The notes beneath the pieces were generated by a model. That model saw only the letters and a program-made list of their open reading frames with translations. It did not search any database and was not told the DNA's origin. From NCBI RefSeq assembly GCF_000237325.1, contig NC_017542.1, positions 48,501 through 112,500 of the forward strand: 64,000 nucleotides of DNA, written 5' to 3'. The translations under genes and the position numbers were made by a program. The first letter of the stretch is position 1; each line of letters starts with the position of its first letter. Positions 60,101 to 64,000 of this stretch are shown piece by piece. This DNA is from Paenibacillus polymyxa M1. GTDB taxonomy: Bacteria; Bacillota; Bacilli; Paenibacillales; Paenibacillaceae.

Positions 60101-62856
60101 CGAATTATGATTTTAACCTCATTGTGCTGCCGGGACGTAGTCTAGAGTTCTTGTATCGTTATAATGCTCGTGTCTATGACCGGGAGAGCGTGGAACGGAT
60201 TCAAGGACACTTGACGAAAATTCTGACAAGCGTATCTGTACAACCTGCTATCCGTATTGATGAGCTGGAGCTGATTACGCCAGAAGAGAAATCACAAATT
60301 ATAGAGGTATGGGGAGACACAGCAGCTCCTTATCCGCGTGAGAAGACCCTTCACGGTATATTTGAGGAAAAAGCTGCGCTCACACCGGATCATACAGCAC
60401 TTATTTTCGGCGAAACGGAGCTTACCTACGGAGAACTTCATCAGCAGGCCAACCGCCTTGCACGTACGCTGCGTGCGCAAGGGGTCAGACCGGATCAGCC
60501 AGTCGGCATCATGGTCGAGCGTTCGCTTGAGATGATCATTGGCATCCATGCCATTCTAAAAGCGGGCGGCGCCTATGTACCGATTGATCCGGAGTTTCCG
60601 GAAGACCGTATCCGCCACATGCTGGAGGATTCGGGAGCGAAGCTTCTGCTGACGAAGAGTCATCTCATAGATCGTTTCCCATTCACTGGCACGATCCTGG
60701 CACTGGATGATCCGCAGGCGTATCATGCGGATGACTCCAATCTGGAGCCAATTGCAGGGCCAGAGCATCTGGCGTATATCATTTACACGTCGGGTTCAAC
60801 CGGCAAGCCGAAAGGTGTAATGATTGAGCATCGCTCCGCCGTCCATACACTGAGCCAGTTGGAAGCTGAATATCCGATGTTGGCAGGTGATCGATTCCTG
60901 CTCAAAACGACATTCACCTTTGACTTCTCCGTGCCAGAGCTGTTCTGCTGGTTCTTTGGACAGGGGACGCTTGTGATCCTGCCGCAGGGCGTGGACAAAG
61001 ACCCGGTGGCACTGCTGGAAGCTGTGGATACAAACCGAATCACGCATCTTAATTTGGTACCTTCGATGCTCAGCGTGCTCGTTCAATATTTGAAAGAAAG
61101 CAGTACCCAAGGATTCCCTACTCTGAAATATCTGTTTGCCTGCGGCGAGACGCTGCCTGCCAAACTTGTGGAAGAGTACTATAAAGTATCTCCTTATGCA
61201 GTACTGGAGAACATCTACGGTCCTACGGAAGCGGCTGTATATGCGACTCGATATACAACGAGTCCTGAGACCGCAGCTCTAACGCATGTGCCTATCGGCA
61301 AACCGTACGCTAACGTCCAAGTATGGATGATGGATAGCGCTGCTCAGTTATCACCAGTAGGTGTGCCGGGGGAACTCTGCATTGCAGGTGAAGGGGTAGC
61401 GAGAGGGTACTTCAACCAGCCGGACCTGACGGCAGAGAAGTTCATTCCTCATCCATACAAGCCAGGAGAACGGATTTACCGAACAGGCGATTTGGCCCGG
61501 TGGTTGCCAGACGGGAATATTGAGTATTTAGGGCGGATCGATCACCAGGTAAAAATCCGCGGTTACCGCATTGAGCTGGGAGAAGTGGAAGCACAAATCC
61601 TGAAGGTGCCGTCGGTGCAGGAAGCGGTTGTTCTAGCACTGGCTGACTCCAGCGGAAGTACTCAGCTTTGCGCATACTTTGTGGCCGAGGAAGGGCTCGC
61701 AGCGGGCGTCCTACGCGAGGCACTGGCCAGCGAGCTGCCAAGCTACATGATTCCATCTGCTTTCATACAGCTGGGACAAATGCCACTGAATCCGAATGGC
61801 AAATTGGATCGCAAAGCGCTACCAGCACCGGAAACCCTTCTGCGGAGTACGGCGGAGTATATCGCGCCGCGTACGCAGACAGAAGTAGAGCTCGCTCAGA
61901 TTTGGTCCGAGGTGCTCGGTGTACAGGAAATCGGAATCAGGGATCATTTCTTCGAGCTTGGGGGCCATTCCCTGAAAGTATTGGGCTTGATTCAAAGGAT
62001 CTCGTCCAGTATGGGCGTCCATCTCCCGCTCCAGGCCGTGTTTAATCTGCCGACAGTGGAAGAAATGGCACATGAAATTTTCAAGCTGCAGGCAACAGCT
62101 GCTGCGGATGAACAAGAAATGGAGATTATCCGCTTCCCAGGGAAAGGAACACTTAAAGTATTTTGCTTCCCTCCACGGGTAGGCCACTCTTTGGGGTACT
62201 ATGAGATGGCCAAGGAGCTGGAAGGGCTTTGCGAGGTGTACGGGATGGAATTTATCGGCGATCGGTACCAGGGTCAGGATATGCTGGATCGATACATCGA
62301 TGCCATCGTGGATATTCAAGCAGAGGGTCCATATGTATTCCTGGGATACTCACTTGGAGGAAATCTGGCCTTCGAGGTAGCTAAAGCCATGGAAATGCGA
62401 GGGTACCATGTTGGCGACATTATTATGGTAGATGCTATGAGAAAGATGTCCAAGGATGAATCGACACCAGAGGAGCTTGAAGAGATTGTCGAGACAGTGT
62501 TGGACAGCATTAGAGAGCAGTACAAAGCATTCCTCGCAGATCCAGCGGACAGGGAGCGAGTCATGGAAAAAATGCTAGTTTACTCCACCTACCGCGATGA
62601 ACTTATTAACGCAGGTGAAGTTCATGCAAATATCCATGCTCTGATTGCAGAGGATGATAGTATTGGGCCGGATACATCATTAGATAAATTGTTATGGCAA
62701 CAGGCAACACTTGGCCAATACAAAGAATACGAAGTCATCGGAACGCATGATGTGCTGCTTGATTCCGGTTTTGTCGGGGAAAATGCTAAAGTACTGAGAC
62801 AAATACTTGGTAAAATTGCAGAAGCCTCATCTAAAAACAAGCCTATTTTGTCCTAA
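39127..62856 (+). CDS. fusA: Fusaricidin synthetase, six-module nonribosomal peptide synthetase
   Basis: A 7,909-residue NRPS. Order with key residues: C1 (starter; HHIISDG 136), A1 (from 462), T1 (Ser1001); C2 (1057), A2 (1502), T2 (Ser2036), E2 (2085; His2216); C3 (2556), A3 (3012), T3 (Ser3541); C4 (3597), A4 (4044), T4 (Ser4583), E4 (4634; His4763); C5 (5102), A5 (5560), T5 (Ser6095), E5 (6146; His6275); C6 (6615), A6 (7075), T6 (Ser7615); TE (Ser7742, Asp7769, His7874). Specificity codes read by eye: DFWNIGMVHK (Thr), DAFWLGGTFK (Val), DASTLAAVCK (Tyr/Phe-like), DFWNIGMVHK (Thr), DLTKIGEVGK (Asn), DFPNFCIVYK (no common match). C3, C5 and C6 carry the [10 protein letters not shown] start of D-accepting condensation domains and follow E domains; C2 and C4 are the L type. 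This fits fusaricidin: Thr, D-Val, variable, D-allo-Thr, D-Asn, D-Ala. The TE would close the lactone onto Thr1. The 23,730-bp length agrees with published fusA as I remember it. Confidence 0.95.
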   Translation: MNNMQLFDLTNAQKRIWYTELLYPDTSVSQLSGTAKMKGHIHIAAFMQSINLIIKQYDAFRIRITSVDGVPKQYVVPYEERQLECLDLTHIESISEVEALLEQHKSKPLPLLDSELFQFLIVKISEEEYWINIKMHHIISDGISMVVYGNQLIAFYMDLIQGNEPKLSDDCSYIEYIADENAYELSDRYQKDKAYWLDKFSDLPELTGWKSYNPLSLSTQAVREHFTVPEALYRELQAFCQQNRISLFQFFMGAMYIYIHKVTNQPDVVIGTSFANRGNKKEKQKIGMFVSTAAARTYVDKDVEVLSFLQDVARDQMSVLRHQKYPYNQLIQDLREMHGNKDIQRLFGVSMEYRLINWVDLDDVRILTDYDFCGDEVNDFVLHIVEILDEGELVLDVDYRTKLFERSEVTDMVSQLLTIAEQIIHTPQLSIAEVNLLGEAEEQSILALSEGDVVDYPREKTIHGLFEEQAARTPDHVAVQMGEQSITYLALNEQANQLARYLRTEGVGADVLVGIMADRSLEMVIGMLAVLKAGGAYVPIDPDYPEERIRYMLEDSGVRLLLTQSHLWESTTFDGKLVSLDEAATYTGDASNLESISGPNHLAYVIYTSGTTGKPKGTLIEHKNVVRLLFNDSNLFDFSSQDTWTLFHSFCFDFSVWEMYGALLYGGKLVIVPALTAKSPAAFLELLKDNQVTILNQTPTYFYQVIQEELAHSSTELSLRKIIFGGEALSPSLLKNWRAKYPGVQLINMYGITETTVHVTYKEITEHEIEAGKSNIGRTIPTLSAYIFDEHRRLQPVGVPGELYIAGDGLARGYLNRPDLTAEKFVEHPYRAGERLYRTGDLARWLPDGNIEYLGRIDHQVKIRGYRIELGEVEAQILKAPNVRETIVLARDDEQGQKLLCAYYVASSDLSPGELRSQLATELPAYMIPTYFVRLEQMPLTPNGKLDRRALPAPEGSVQSGEDYLAPRTAVEAQLVLIWQDILGAARVGVRDNFFEIGGHSLRATLLVTRIRKELGCSISLREVFQSPTVESLARLVKERIPTVYESIPQAEKSEAYPVSSAQKRLYVLRQMDGGELSYNMPGAFTVDGPLDRVRLESAFKALIQRHESLRTGFYMQDGELVQRVHKNVPFALDYTEASVEETDTLIHSFTRAFDLSQAPLLRVGLVKLQEERHLLLFDMHHIISDGVSIQILVEELTQLYQGEHLPELHIQYKDYAVWQREQSEREWQDLEAYWLQAFEGELPVLELPTDFQRPSVRSFEGSRIDFTLDESGNKAIQELASRTGTTLYMVLLAAYSVLLHKYTGQKDIVVGSPVAGRPRAELEGIIGMFVNTLALRSYPAGEKTFQDYLLEVKETALKAFEHQDYPFEKLVEKLGVGRDVSRNPLFDTLLVLQNTEQEEQDMDGVHFTPYPMDTVTAKFDLSLNVEEKGAELAFGLEYSTALYRRETVERLATHLLRVLHAVATNPQLQLAEIEMITPEEKVQIIEVFNATATPYPRDKAIHELFAEQVKRTPEQTALVFGDVRLTYLELEDKARRLAQTLRRLGTLREQPVAIMGGRSIEMVVGMLAVLQAGGAYVPIDPDYPEDRVRYMLEDSNAKLLLVQKGELINVDYGLPIVDLSSAEAYASEPVQAEEVVQGPEGLAYVIYTSGTTGRPKGVMVEHRNVVRLVKETNYVELNESTRILQTGAVAFDASTFEIWGALLNGGQLYFVENDDILIADRLKAAIAKYGITTMWLTSPLFNQLSLQDEYLFRGLKALLVGGDVLSISHINRVIEANPDLVPINGYGPTENTTFSTTYKIPGRVEGGVPIGRPISNSTAYVVNESLQLQPIGAWGELIVGGEGVARGYLNRPDLTAEKFVPSPVKEGERCYRTGDLVRWLPDGNLEFKGRIDEQVKIRGYRIELPEIEAQLAKVESVVEAVVVVRADELGEKQLCAYYVADRALTAGEVRLALSQVLPGYMMPSYFIQMDRMPLTSNGKVDRRSLPAPQVGAHTGRKYTAPRTPAEEALASVWQGVLGAEQVGIHDNFFELGGDSIKAIQVSSRLLQAGYRLEMKQLFKSPTIAELGAEIQTAVHMAEQGVVRGATRLTPVQQWFFGRNQAEPHHFNQAVMLYREQGFEEKALHHVLRKLAEHHDALRMVFRQTEHGYEAWNRDLEEGELYSLFTADLRNESNPVAAITTLSDDIQRSINLAEGPLMKLGLFHCQDGDHLLIVIHHLVVDGVSWRILFEDIAAGYEQVIQGQALTFPQKTDSFRDWGDALARYSESPEIEIHRAYWRELGDQPLEQLPKDEAVESLLLKDSEMVTAEWTVEETDQLLRKAHRAYQTETNDLLLAALGMAVSKWSGIGKIAVNLEGHGREPIVPNIDITRTVGWFTSQYPVILDMGNNTELSALIKSVKEGLRRIPNKGIGYGLLKTMASQEDADSFNLQPEISFNYLGQFDQDLQGSSLQVSPYPTGSAQSLLGESAYTLDINGMVTDGALTLTMSYNGKQYKSSTMKQLAGYIEESLRLLLQHCVTQERTVLTPSDVLAKGLSIADLEELSKQTNHIGDIENVYSLTPMQKGMLFHDMFEPHTGAYFEQAAFDFKGSFDPTAFGHSLDAVVERHAILRTNFYSGWGGEPLQVVFRHRGAKLVYEDLREMNASQREAYLKTFAAKDKAQGFNLAEDELLRVSILHTDEESFRLLWSFHHIVMDGWCVPLITQEVFEHYFALLEGREPQLAEVQPYSRYIEWLEQQDEAAAADYWSRYLAGYEQQTLLPQVDGAAKREGYVAEKLNYPVSRELTERLEKVARDAHVTMNILLQSIWGVALQRYNGSRDVVYGSVVSGRPAEIPGIDRMIGLFINTIPVRVKTEENLPFTVLMKRQQEQYMASHMYDTYPLFEIQAQTDQKQDLISHIMVFENYPVEEEVERLGGGEAAFEIEEAELLEQTNYDFNLIVLPGKEMRLLFQYNALVYDPATIEQIKGHLFHLMEQIVENPAISVDALELVTPQEREQILNVWGDTGASSKHRTTFHGLLEEQAGRTPDATAIVFENEVLTYAELNAKANGLARRLRAEGIKTGDLVGLIVERSTDMIVGMYGIMKAGGAYVPIDPEYPKERINYMLEDSGTKMILAQAHLLEHRGWTGNVLLLDEPSTYDADTSNLKDTADPDDLAYVIYTSGTTGRPKGVLVEHRGLQNLSDVYRGLFEVTPQDRIVQFASLSFDASVSEILTTLSHGATLCIPSTQEILDHALFEQFMNDKGITVATLPPAYAIHLEPERLPTLRCLLTAGSATSVELIEKWRKHVQYFNAYGPTEDSVCTTIWNAQNSEETVGIVSIGQPIANHRVYILDEHFRLLPVGVAGELCISGIGLARGYHNRPELMDEKFVDNPYAPGERMYRTGDLVRWLSNGTIEYLGRIDHQVKIRGYRIELGEVEAHMLRVPSVQEVVVLAVESDDGYKDLVAYFVAAQKLEVSELRADLSEMLPGYMIPSRFIQLEDMPLTSNGKIDRKALQGERGWAVTSSEAPKTPIEIQLAEIWQEVLGVESAGVKDNFFHFGGHSLRAALLVSRIRKEMNREISLREVFESPTIEGLARAIEGYTPLNFEEIPTAEAREHYPLSSAQKRLFILSQLEGGELSYNMPGILTVEGDLNRERLEQAFRRLIRRHGSLRTRFVTVNGEPVQQILPDVPFTVEYAELSESEAEATLQQFVRPFDLGEAPLLRVGLIRIAHERHLLLFDMHHIVSDGVSMNILIEEFLRFYQEEDVLPALQIQYADYAVWQQEQLGRERLKAQEAYWLDAFRGSLPVLDLPVDEVRPAVRSFAGDRIDFQIDASLSASLQELATRTGSTLFMVLLAAYTTLLHKYTGQEDVIVGSPVAGRSHATLEGLIGMFVGTVAMRTYPEGEKSFEAYLQEVKETALRAYENQDYPFEELVEKLQLQRDLSRNPLFDTMFVLQNIEQGEQEIEGLRFTPYDHVHPAAKFDLTLTVSEADGTLNCTLEYATAIYKRETAERMAGHFVQLIQEAIANPGMSLSSLDIVTPQEKSMLMKDADEAKADYPRDKTIHALFEEQAVRNPDAVAVVCEEATLSYSELNERANGLARTLRERGLQPDGLVGIMADRSLEMVVGILAILKAGGAYVPVDPEYPEDRIRFMLEDSGAKLLLTQAHLETRVSFTGDVINLDEPASYKEDISNLEPAAGPNHLAYVIYTSGTTGKPKGTLIEHKNVVRLLFNDKNMFDFGSQDTWTLFHSFCFDFSVWEMYGALLNGGRLVIVPSLTAKGPERFLQLLKDQKVTVLNQTPTYFYQLLQEELSHRAAELSLRMIIFGGEALSPALLKDWRAKYPQVQLINMYGITETTVHVTYKEITELEIEQGRSNIGIPIPTLRAYILDEQRRPQPIGIPGELYVAGEGLARGYLNRPELTEEKFVAHPFEAGERMYRSGDLARWLPDGSMEYLGRIDHQVKIRGYRIELGEVEAKLLHAPSVREAVVLAREDGSGQKVLVGYFTADQMLTVGELRKALAAELPAYMIPSYFMQLEQMPLTPNGKLDRKALPAPEANVQTGAVYEAPRNAAEEALASVWQGVLGAQQIGIHDHFFDLGGDSIKAIQVSSRLFQSGYKLEMKDLFKYPTIAELSPYLQVAGRTAEQGEIKGAAELMPIQRWFFERHTAEPHHYNHAVMLHRKDGFDEAALRLTMDQIAIHHDVLRMVFRPTEAGYTAWNRGVDEGELYTLDIADMRQADDEVAAVQAQADAIQASFHLEDGPLFKLGLFHCKDGDHLLIVIHHLLVDGVSWRILFEDIATGYEQALNGQAIVLPQKTDSYLVWSEQAAKYAAGPALDKERSYWQQIEETVLTPLPKDQDQEPGTIRDTESVTVTWSTEETDLLLRQANRAYHTETNDLLLTALGAAIQRWTGMEQVLVNLEGHGREMIIPDLDITRTVGWFTTQYPVLLNLQDGQEVSIRIKRIKENLREVPHKGIGYGLLKYMAPEKDTRFSVEPEVSFNYLGQFDQDLEGNALSLSTHSVGKALSDYTPQQYALDVNGMVAEGQLSLTITYSNRQYRKETVSHFAELLQSSLSEVIRHCVAQERVQLTPSDVLFQGLTLEQLDRLTAQTAHIGEIEDVYKLTAMQKGMLFHSLLEPDSSSYFEQASFELRGSFDVDTFFESFQALAQRHAILRTGFYNNITDVPLQVVFKQRPIPLNYVDLRAATLEEQEAQIQAYTTEDMAKGFSLSEDPLMRVTVLQKEQSHLVLWSFHHIVMDGWCIPIITQELFDYYSALRQQVQPVLPPAQPYSRYIEWLDAQDDQEASTYWSQYLEDYDGNTVLPEAKTKSQAKEEGYVLNEHVLHLGTALTRKMDVVAKRNHVTVNTLMQTAWGLILQRYNASSDVVFGGVVSGRPAEIAGIENMVGLFINTVPIRVQSSKDEAFVEVMKRTQAHSLAGRAYDTYPLYEIQGKTTQKQDLISHIMIFENYPLDEQVEQSGNHTEDNLEVANFAMFEQTNYDFNLVVIPGEDIKVCIRYNASVYEQESIARIGGHLLQMLDQVATRPQATIQELEIVTTEERTNLLDWGGKAHVYPSDQGLHTLFEEQVARTPDKIAAISGDIQITYRELNEWANRLASTLIAQGLRSEQVVGLLADRSVELLVAIMGVLKAGGAYVPIDPEYPQERIQYILKDSGAEILLTQSHLTKLASFEGMVMELDSPHIYGTGVNNPNIPVRGNDLVYLIYTSGTTGNPKGTMINHKGIVNYIWWANKVYCAGQPTDFPLYSSISFDLTMTSMFTPLINGGIVRIYDGIDKAEVVQHILRENAVDILKLTPTHLSLIKDMTIPAESRIQQLIVGGENLTTHLSKTITDLFGGNIKIYNEYGPTETVVGCMIHLYDPAKDTRESVPIGLPSDNIYIHILDEQLRLVPLGVEGEMYIAGDGVARGYLNRPDLTAEKFIRNPFAAEGNMYRTGDLARRLPNGDIEYIGRIDHQVKIRGYRIELGEIEAKLLDMPLVEEALVVAWADANGQKSLCAYFVADREMSVSELRNELSAELPAYMIPSYFVQMDVMPLTPNGKLDRKALPEPNVGVKAGAAFAAPRTDVENILASIWQGVLGVPLVGIHDNFFELGGDSIKSIQVSSRLLHAGYKLEMKDLFSYPTIAELAQRVSAVSRIADQSEVHGTVKLGPAQRRFLEEQSTDLHHFNQSVMLYRREGFNTDALAKVIQKIAEHHDALRLVFRQGEHGVEAWNRSLGEGELYSLQIHDLRDEKDPALAIEAGAEAIQRSISLEDGPLFRLGLFRCTEGEHLLIIIHHLAVDGVSWRILFEDLQEGYEQAARGEAVKLPQKTDSYRAWVDGITQYANSPAAEQERSFWAEVEGEGFALLPKDKVDGALLIKDSEAVTVTWSAEETEQFLKEANRTYNTEVNDLLLTALGMAVQEWTGIERVGILLEGHGREPVVPELDITRTIGWFTSQYPVALEMGGEMEIGARIKRIKEDLRRIPNKGVGYGILKYLSDVSDGSSFSAEPEITFNYLGQFDQDLAEGTMEVSPYSAGSEVSEQMVQHQALNINGLITEGQLQLSVSYNHQQFHADSVENFVGILKERLSEVIGHCVRKERTELTPSDVLLKDISLEEIEELEEQTRHIGSIENMYKLTPMQKGMLFHSLLEPHSEVYFEQATFEIQGVFYPEDFKRSLQHLMKRHAILRTNFHAGWGDFPIQIVFKERACDFVYEDLHELESSEIEARLVAYIAQDKARGFDLANEALLRVAILRTAKEHYHLLWSSHHIILDGWCMPLVLQEVFETYGALREQKEPELPAAASYSQYIQWLEKQGEEEASSYWRGYLEGYEQQTKLPQAFTQPSAKAEAYLSEKLVFTLDAELTERLEQVAKQHQVTMNTLMQAAWGIVLQRYNRSQDVVFGSVVSGRPAEIPGIESMIGLFINTVPVRVQAEGSESFSHVMKRQQELYLAGHAYDSYPLYEIQAQSEQKQDLISHIMVFENYPVEEHLEEKIANDEAEYKITDVQMFEQTNYDFNLIVLPGRSLEFLYRYNARVYDRESVERIQGHLTKILTSVSVQPAIRIDELELITPEEKSQIIEVWGDTAAPYPREKTLHGIFEEKAALTPDHTALIFGETELTYGELHQQANRLARTLRAQGVRPDQPVGIMVERSLEMIIGIHAILKAGGAYVPIDPEFPEDRIRHMLEDSGAKLLLTKSHLIDRFPFTGTILALDDPQAYHADDSNLEPIAGPEHLAYIIYTSGSTGKPKGVMIEHRSAVHTLSQLEAEYPMLAGDRFLLKTTFTFDFSVPELFCWFFGQGTLVILPQGVDKDPVALLEAVDTNRITHLNLVPSMLSVLVQYLKESSTQGFPTLKYLFACGETLPAKLVEEYYKVSPYAVLENIYGPTEAAVYATRYTTSPETAALTHVPIGKPYANVQVWMMDSAAQLSPVGVPGELCIAGEGVARGYFNQPDLTAEKFIPHPYKPGERIYRTGDLARWLPDGNIEYLGRIDHQVKIRGYRIELGEVEAQILKVPSVQEAVVLALADSSGSTQLCAYFVAEEGLAAGVLREALASELPSYMIPSAFIQLGQMPLNPNGKLDRKALPAPETLLRSTAEYIAPRTQTEVELAQIWSEVLGVQEIGIRDHFFELGGHSLKVLGLIQRISSSMGVHLPLQAVFNLPTVEEMAHEIFKLQATAAADEQEMEIIRFPGKGTLKVFCFPPRVGHSLGYYEMAKELEGLCEVYGMEFIGDRYQGQDMLDRYIDAIVDIQAEGPYVFLGYSLGGNLAFEVAKAMEMRGYHVGDIIMVDAMRKMSKDESTPEELEEIVETVLDSIREQYKAFLADPADRERVMEKMLVYSTYRDELINAGEVHANIHALIAEDDSIGPDTSLDKLLWQQATLGQYKEYEVIGTHDVLLDSGFVGENAKVLRQILGKIAEASSKNKPILS
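40510..41960 (+). repeat. Thr-activating adenylation domain of module 1, duplicated in module 4
   Basis: This segment and 51256-52720 encode the two threonine adenylation domains. They share long identical runs, for example CTGATCGAGCATAAAAATGT (20 nt) near 40981 and 51727, and a 23-nt run near 41056 and 51801. Their specificity codes are identical. One was probably copied from the other within the gene. Confidence 0.7.
51256..52720 (+). repeat. Thr-activating adenylation domain of module 4, copy of the module 1 domain
   Basis: See the module 1 domain at 40510-41960: same specificity code DFWNIGMVHK and long shared runs of bases. Here the module continues with an epimerisation domain, giving D-allo-Thr. 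Confidence 0.7.
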
Positions 62857-62887
62857 GATCAAACAACGAGAGTAGTAGTGAGCAGCA

Positions 62888-62934
62888 AAGACGCCCGGGT
62901 TCCTTTATGTAGGAGGGACCCGGGCGTCTTTTTT
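62888..62934 (+). terminator. Strong rho-independent terminator after fusA
   Basis: A perfect 13-bp stem AAGACGCCCGGGT (62888-62900) with ACCCGGGCGTCTT (62918-62930), extended by a T-G and two C-G pairs, then TTTTTT. It ends the fus operon; the convergent hydrolase gene lies just beyond. Confidence 0.94.
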
Positions 62935-62971
62935 ATTTTATGAAATCCTCAATATGCAGAGAGTAGTGCCT

Positions 62972-64000
62972 CTAATGATCAGTGTTTGTTTTAGCAACGG
63001 TTGACCGAGAATAATGGATATTGGAGATGAGCTCACGGATGACTTGAATGACAAGCTCTGGTTGATCATGAATAATCATATGCTCGCTCTTCTTGGCAAC
63101 AATAAATTTACTATTGGTAGAGATATTGAGCATCTCGCGTTGCCCAATTTGCCAGCTTTGTTCGATCTGATCATTTCCACGCTTGCTAATACCAAACTGA
63201 GTCAAATCTTGCTGAATGCCTCGGGCTATCACACGCACAGGGAGGTTACCCAAATGCTGGCCGCGTATGGCATCTTCGGTAGTGCTCGCCAGATCACCCT
63301 CCTCGGCAACAGAGCGGAAGTACTTAGGGGAAGCAACAATATTCACAAAAGATTTTCTATCTCGATACTCCACCCGTCCGTTTAGCATAAAATTGGGAAA
63401 CAGACGGAAAGCCCCTGCTTTTTCTAGGAGAATGGATATGAGTGGCGAGGGATTGCCCTTAGGTCGTTCTTTGGCATAGATCTTATTGGTCCGGCGAGCA
63501 TCATTCTCAGGCCTAGCATCCACTAGAACCAGTCCTGCTACTTCGTTTCTGTATGTTTGTGCATAAAGCCTTGAGTACATCCCCCCGAGAGAATGACCTA
63601 CAAAGATATAAGGAGGTTGGATGTCTGCATTCTTTAGAGCAGTATGAAGCTCCCGAACGATGTTTTCACCGGTGCGTGGTGTATTTGCCTCCTCGCTCCA
63701 TGCATAGCCTGCCCGATCATAAGATACAACGGTGGCGAAGGATGACAGCTTCTCGGGAATATCCCTCCAGGACAGGCTACTTTCCCCGCTTCCTGATTCA
63801 AGCACGATCGTCGGAGAGCCAGCACCTATTTTATGAATATGGAGACGATAGCCTCCGGCGTCGACCATTCTCCCCAGAGGAGGATATTGCGACTTATCGT
63901 GTTTGGATGCAATCGACTCATACACAAATCCAGAGATAACGACAAGCAGTAAGCAAGAGATAACTCCAAATACGACTCTCGTCCAGGTTCGCCTTCGTTG
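62972..64000 (-). CDS. Membrane-anchored alpha/beta hydrolase, partial (start beyond the right edge)
   Basis: The minus-strand frame is open to the last base of the window, so the true start lies outside; the GTG at 63925 is internal. The first visible residues, QRRRTWTRVVFGVISCLLLVV then ISGFVYES by position, form a basic stretch and a membrane helix, so the protein is anchored or secreted. The hydrolase domain has the oxyanion VLESGSGESS, YDRAGYAWS, the nucleophile GHSLGG, the acid in LVLVDARPEND and a late His (KSEHMIIHDQPE). Substrate is unknown; hydrolysis of a lactone or amide outside the cell is possible. It converges on fusA and is not part of that operon. Confidence 0.85.
   Translation of the reverse strand, partial: QRRRTWTRVVFGVISCLLLVVISGFVYESIASKHDKSQYPPLGRMVDAGGYRLHIHKIGAGSPTIVLESGSGESSLSWRDIPEKLSSFATVVSYDRAGYAWSEEANTPRTGENIVRELHTALKNADIQPPYIFVGHSLGGMYSRLYAQTYRNEVAGLVLVDARPENDARRTNKIYAKERPKGNPSPLISILLEKAGAFRLFPNFMLNGRVEYRDRKSFVNIVASPKYFRSVAEEGDLASTTEDAIRGQHLGNLPVRVIARGIQQDLTQFGISKRGNDQIEQSWQIGQREMLNISTNSKFIVAKKSEHMIIHDQPELVIQVIRELISNIHYSRSTVAKTNTDH

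Noticed and set aside
40000..62800. Numerous open frames of 60-200 codons on the minus strand and in other frames within fusA and elsewhere
   Set aside because: They overlap strong coding frames with conserved domains, lack binding sites, and show low-complexity shadow composition.

Overview
The window looks like a chromosomal segment of a Paenibacillus of the P. polymyxa group. Two things point there. Gene order from the left edge to about 29.5 kb follows the origin-proximal region of Bacillus subtilis almost gene for gene (yabM-like end, mazG/yabN, hup, rqcP, yabP, yabQ, divIC, yabR, spoIIE, yabS, yabT, tilS, hpt, ftsH, then coaX, hslO, a PpiC protein, cysK, pabB, pabA, pabC, folP, folB, folK, yazB-like, dusB, lysS). 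The right half holds a 30.7 kb operon ending in a 7,909-residue six-module peptide synthetase whose domain order and specificity codes fit fusaricidin, the guanidino-lipodepsipeptide antifungal of P. polymyxa.

Layout: 1-213 is the end of a membrane flippase-like protein. 377-4779 holds mazG, HU, RqcP and the sporulation/division set yabP-yabQ-divIC plus an S1-domain protein. 5285-9590 holds spoIIE, a VWA protein and a membrane-anchored Ser/Thr kinase. 9657-13829 holds tilS, hpt and ftsH. 14110-19451 holds nadB and nadC (not at this place in B. subtilis), coaX, hslO and a parvulin-type foldase. 19692-29475 holds cysK, the p-aminobenzoate/folate operon with a small Xre regulator and dusB, then greA and lysS. 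29563-31722 holds a KtrB-like K+ transporter subunit and an unrecognised membrane protein. No rRNA, tRNA, CRISPR, insertion sequence or phage gene was seen.

32146-62856 is the fus operon, all on the plus strand: an FabI-type enoyl reductase, an AMP-forming acyl ligase, an aldehyde-dehydrogenase-fold protein, a thiamine-diphosphate enzyme, a FabF-type ketosynthase, a FabZ-like hotdog protein and the synthetase FusA. The six small proteins probably build or activate the 15-guanidino-3-hydroxypentadecanoyl group. FusA would attach it to Thr1, add D-Val, an aromatic or branched residue, D-allo-Thr, D-Asn and D-Ala, and release the ring through its C-terminal thioesterase. A strong hairpin terminator closes the operon, and a convergent membrane-anchored alpha/beta hydrolase runs off the right edge.

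The cluster itself is of a known type. The open biology is the origin of the guanidino fatty acid: three of the six tailoring enzymes appear to lack, or have changed, a canonical catalytic residue, and the odd chain length excludes simple extension of an arginine-derived C4 starter. Other items of note are a Spo0A-type promoter before spoIIE, a roughly 150-nt inverted repeat between folP and folB, and an inverted repeat in the fus leader.
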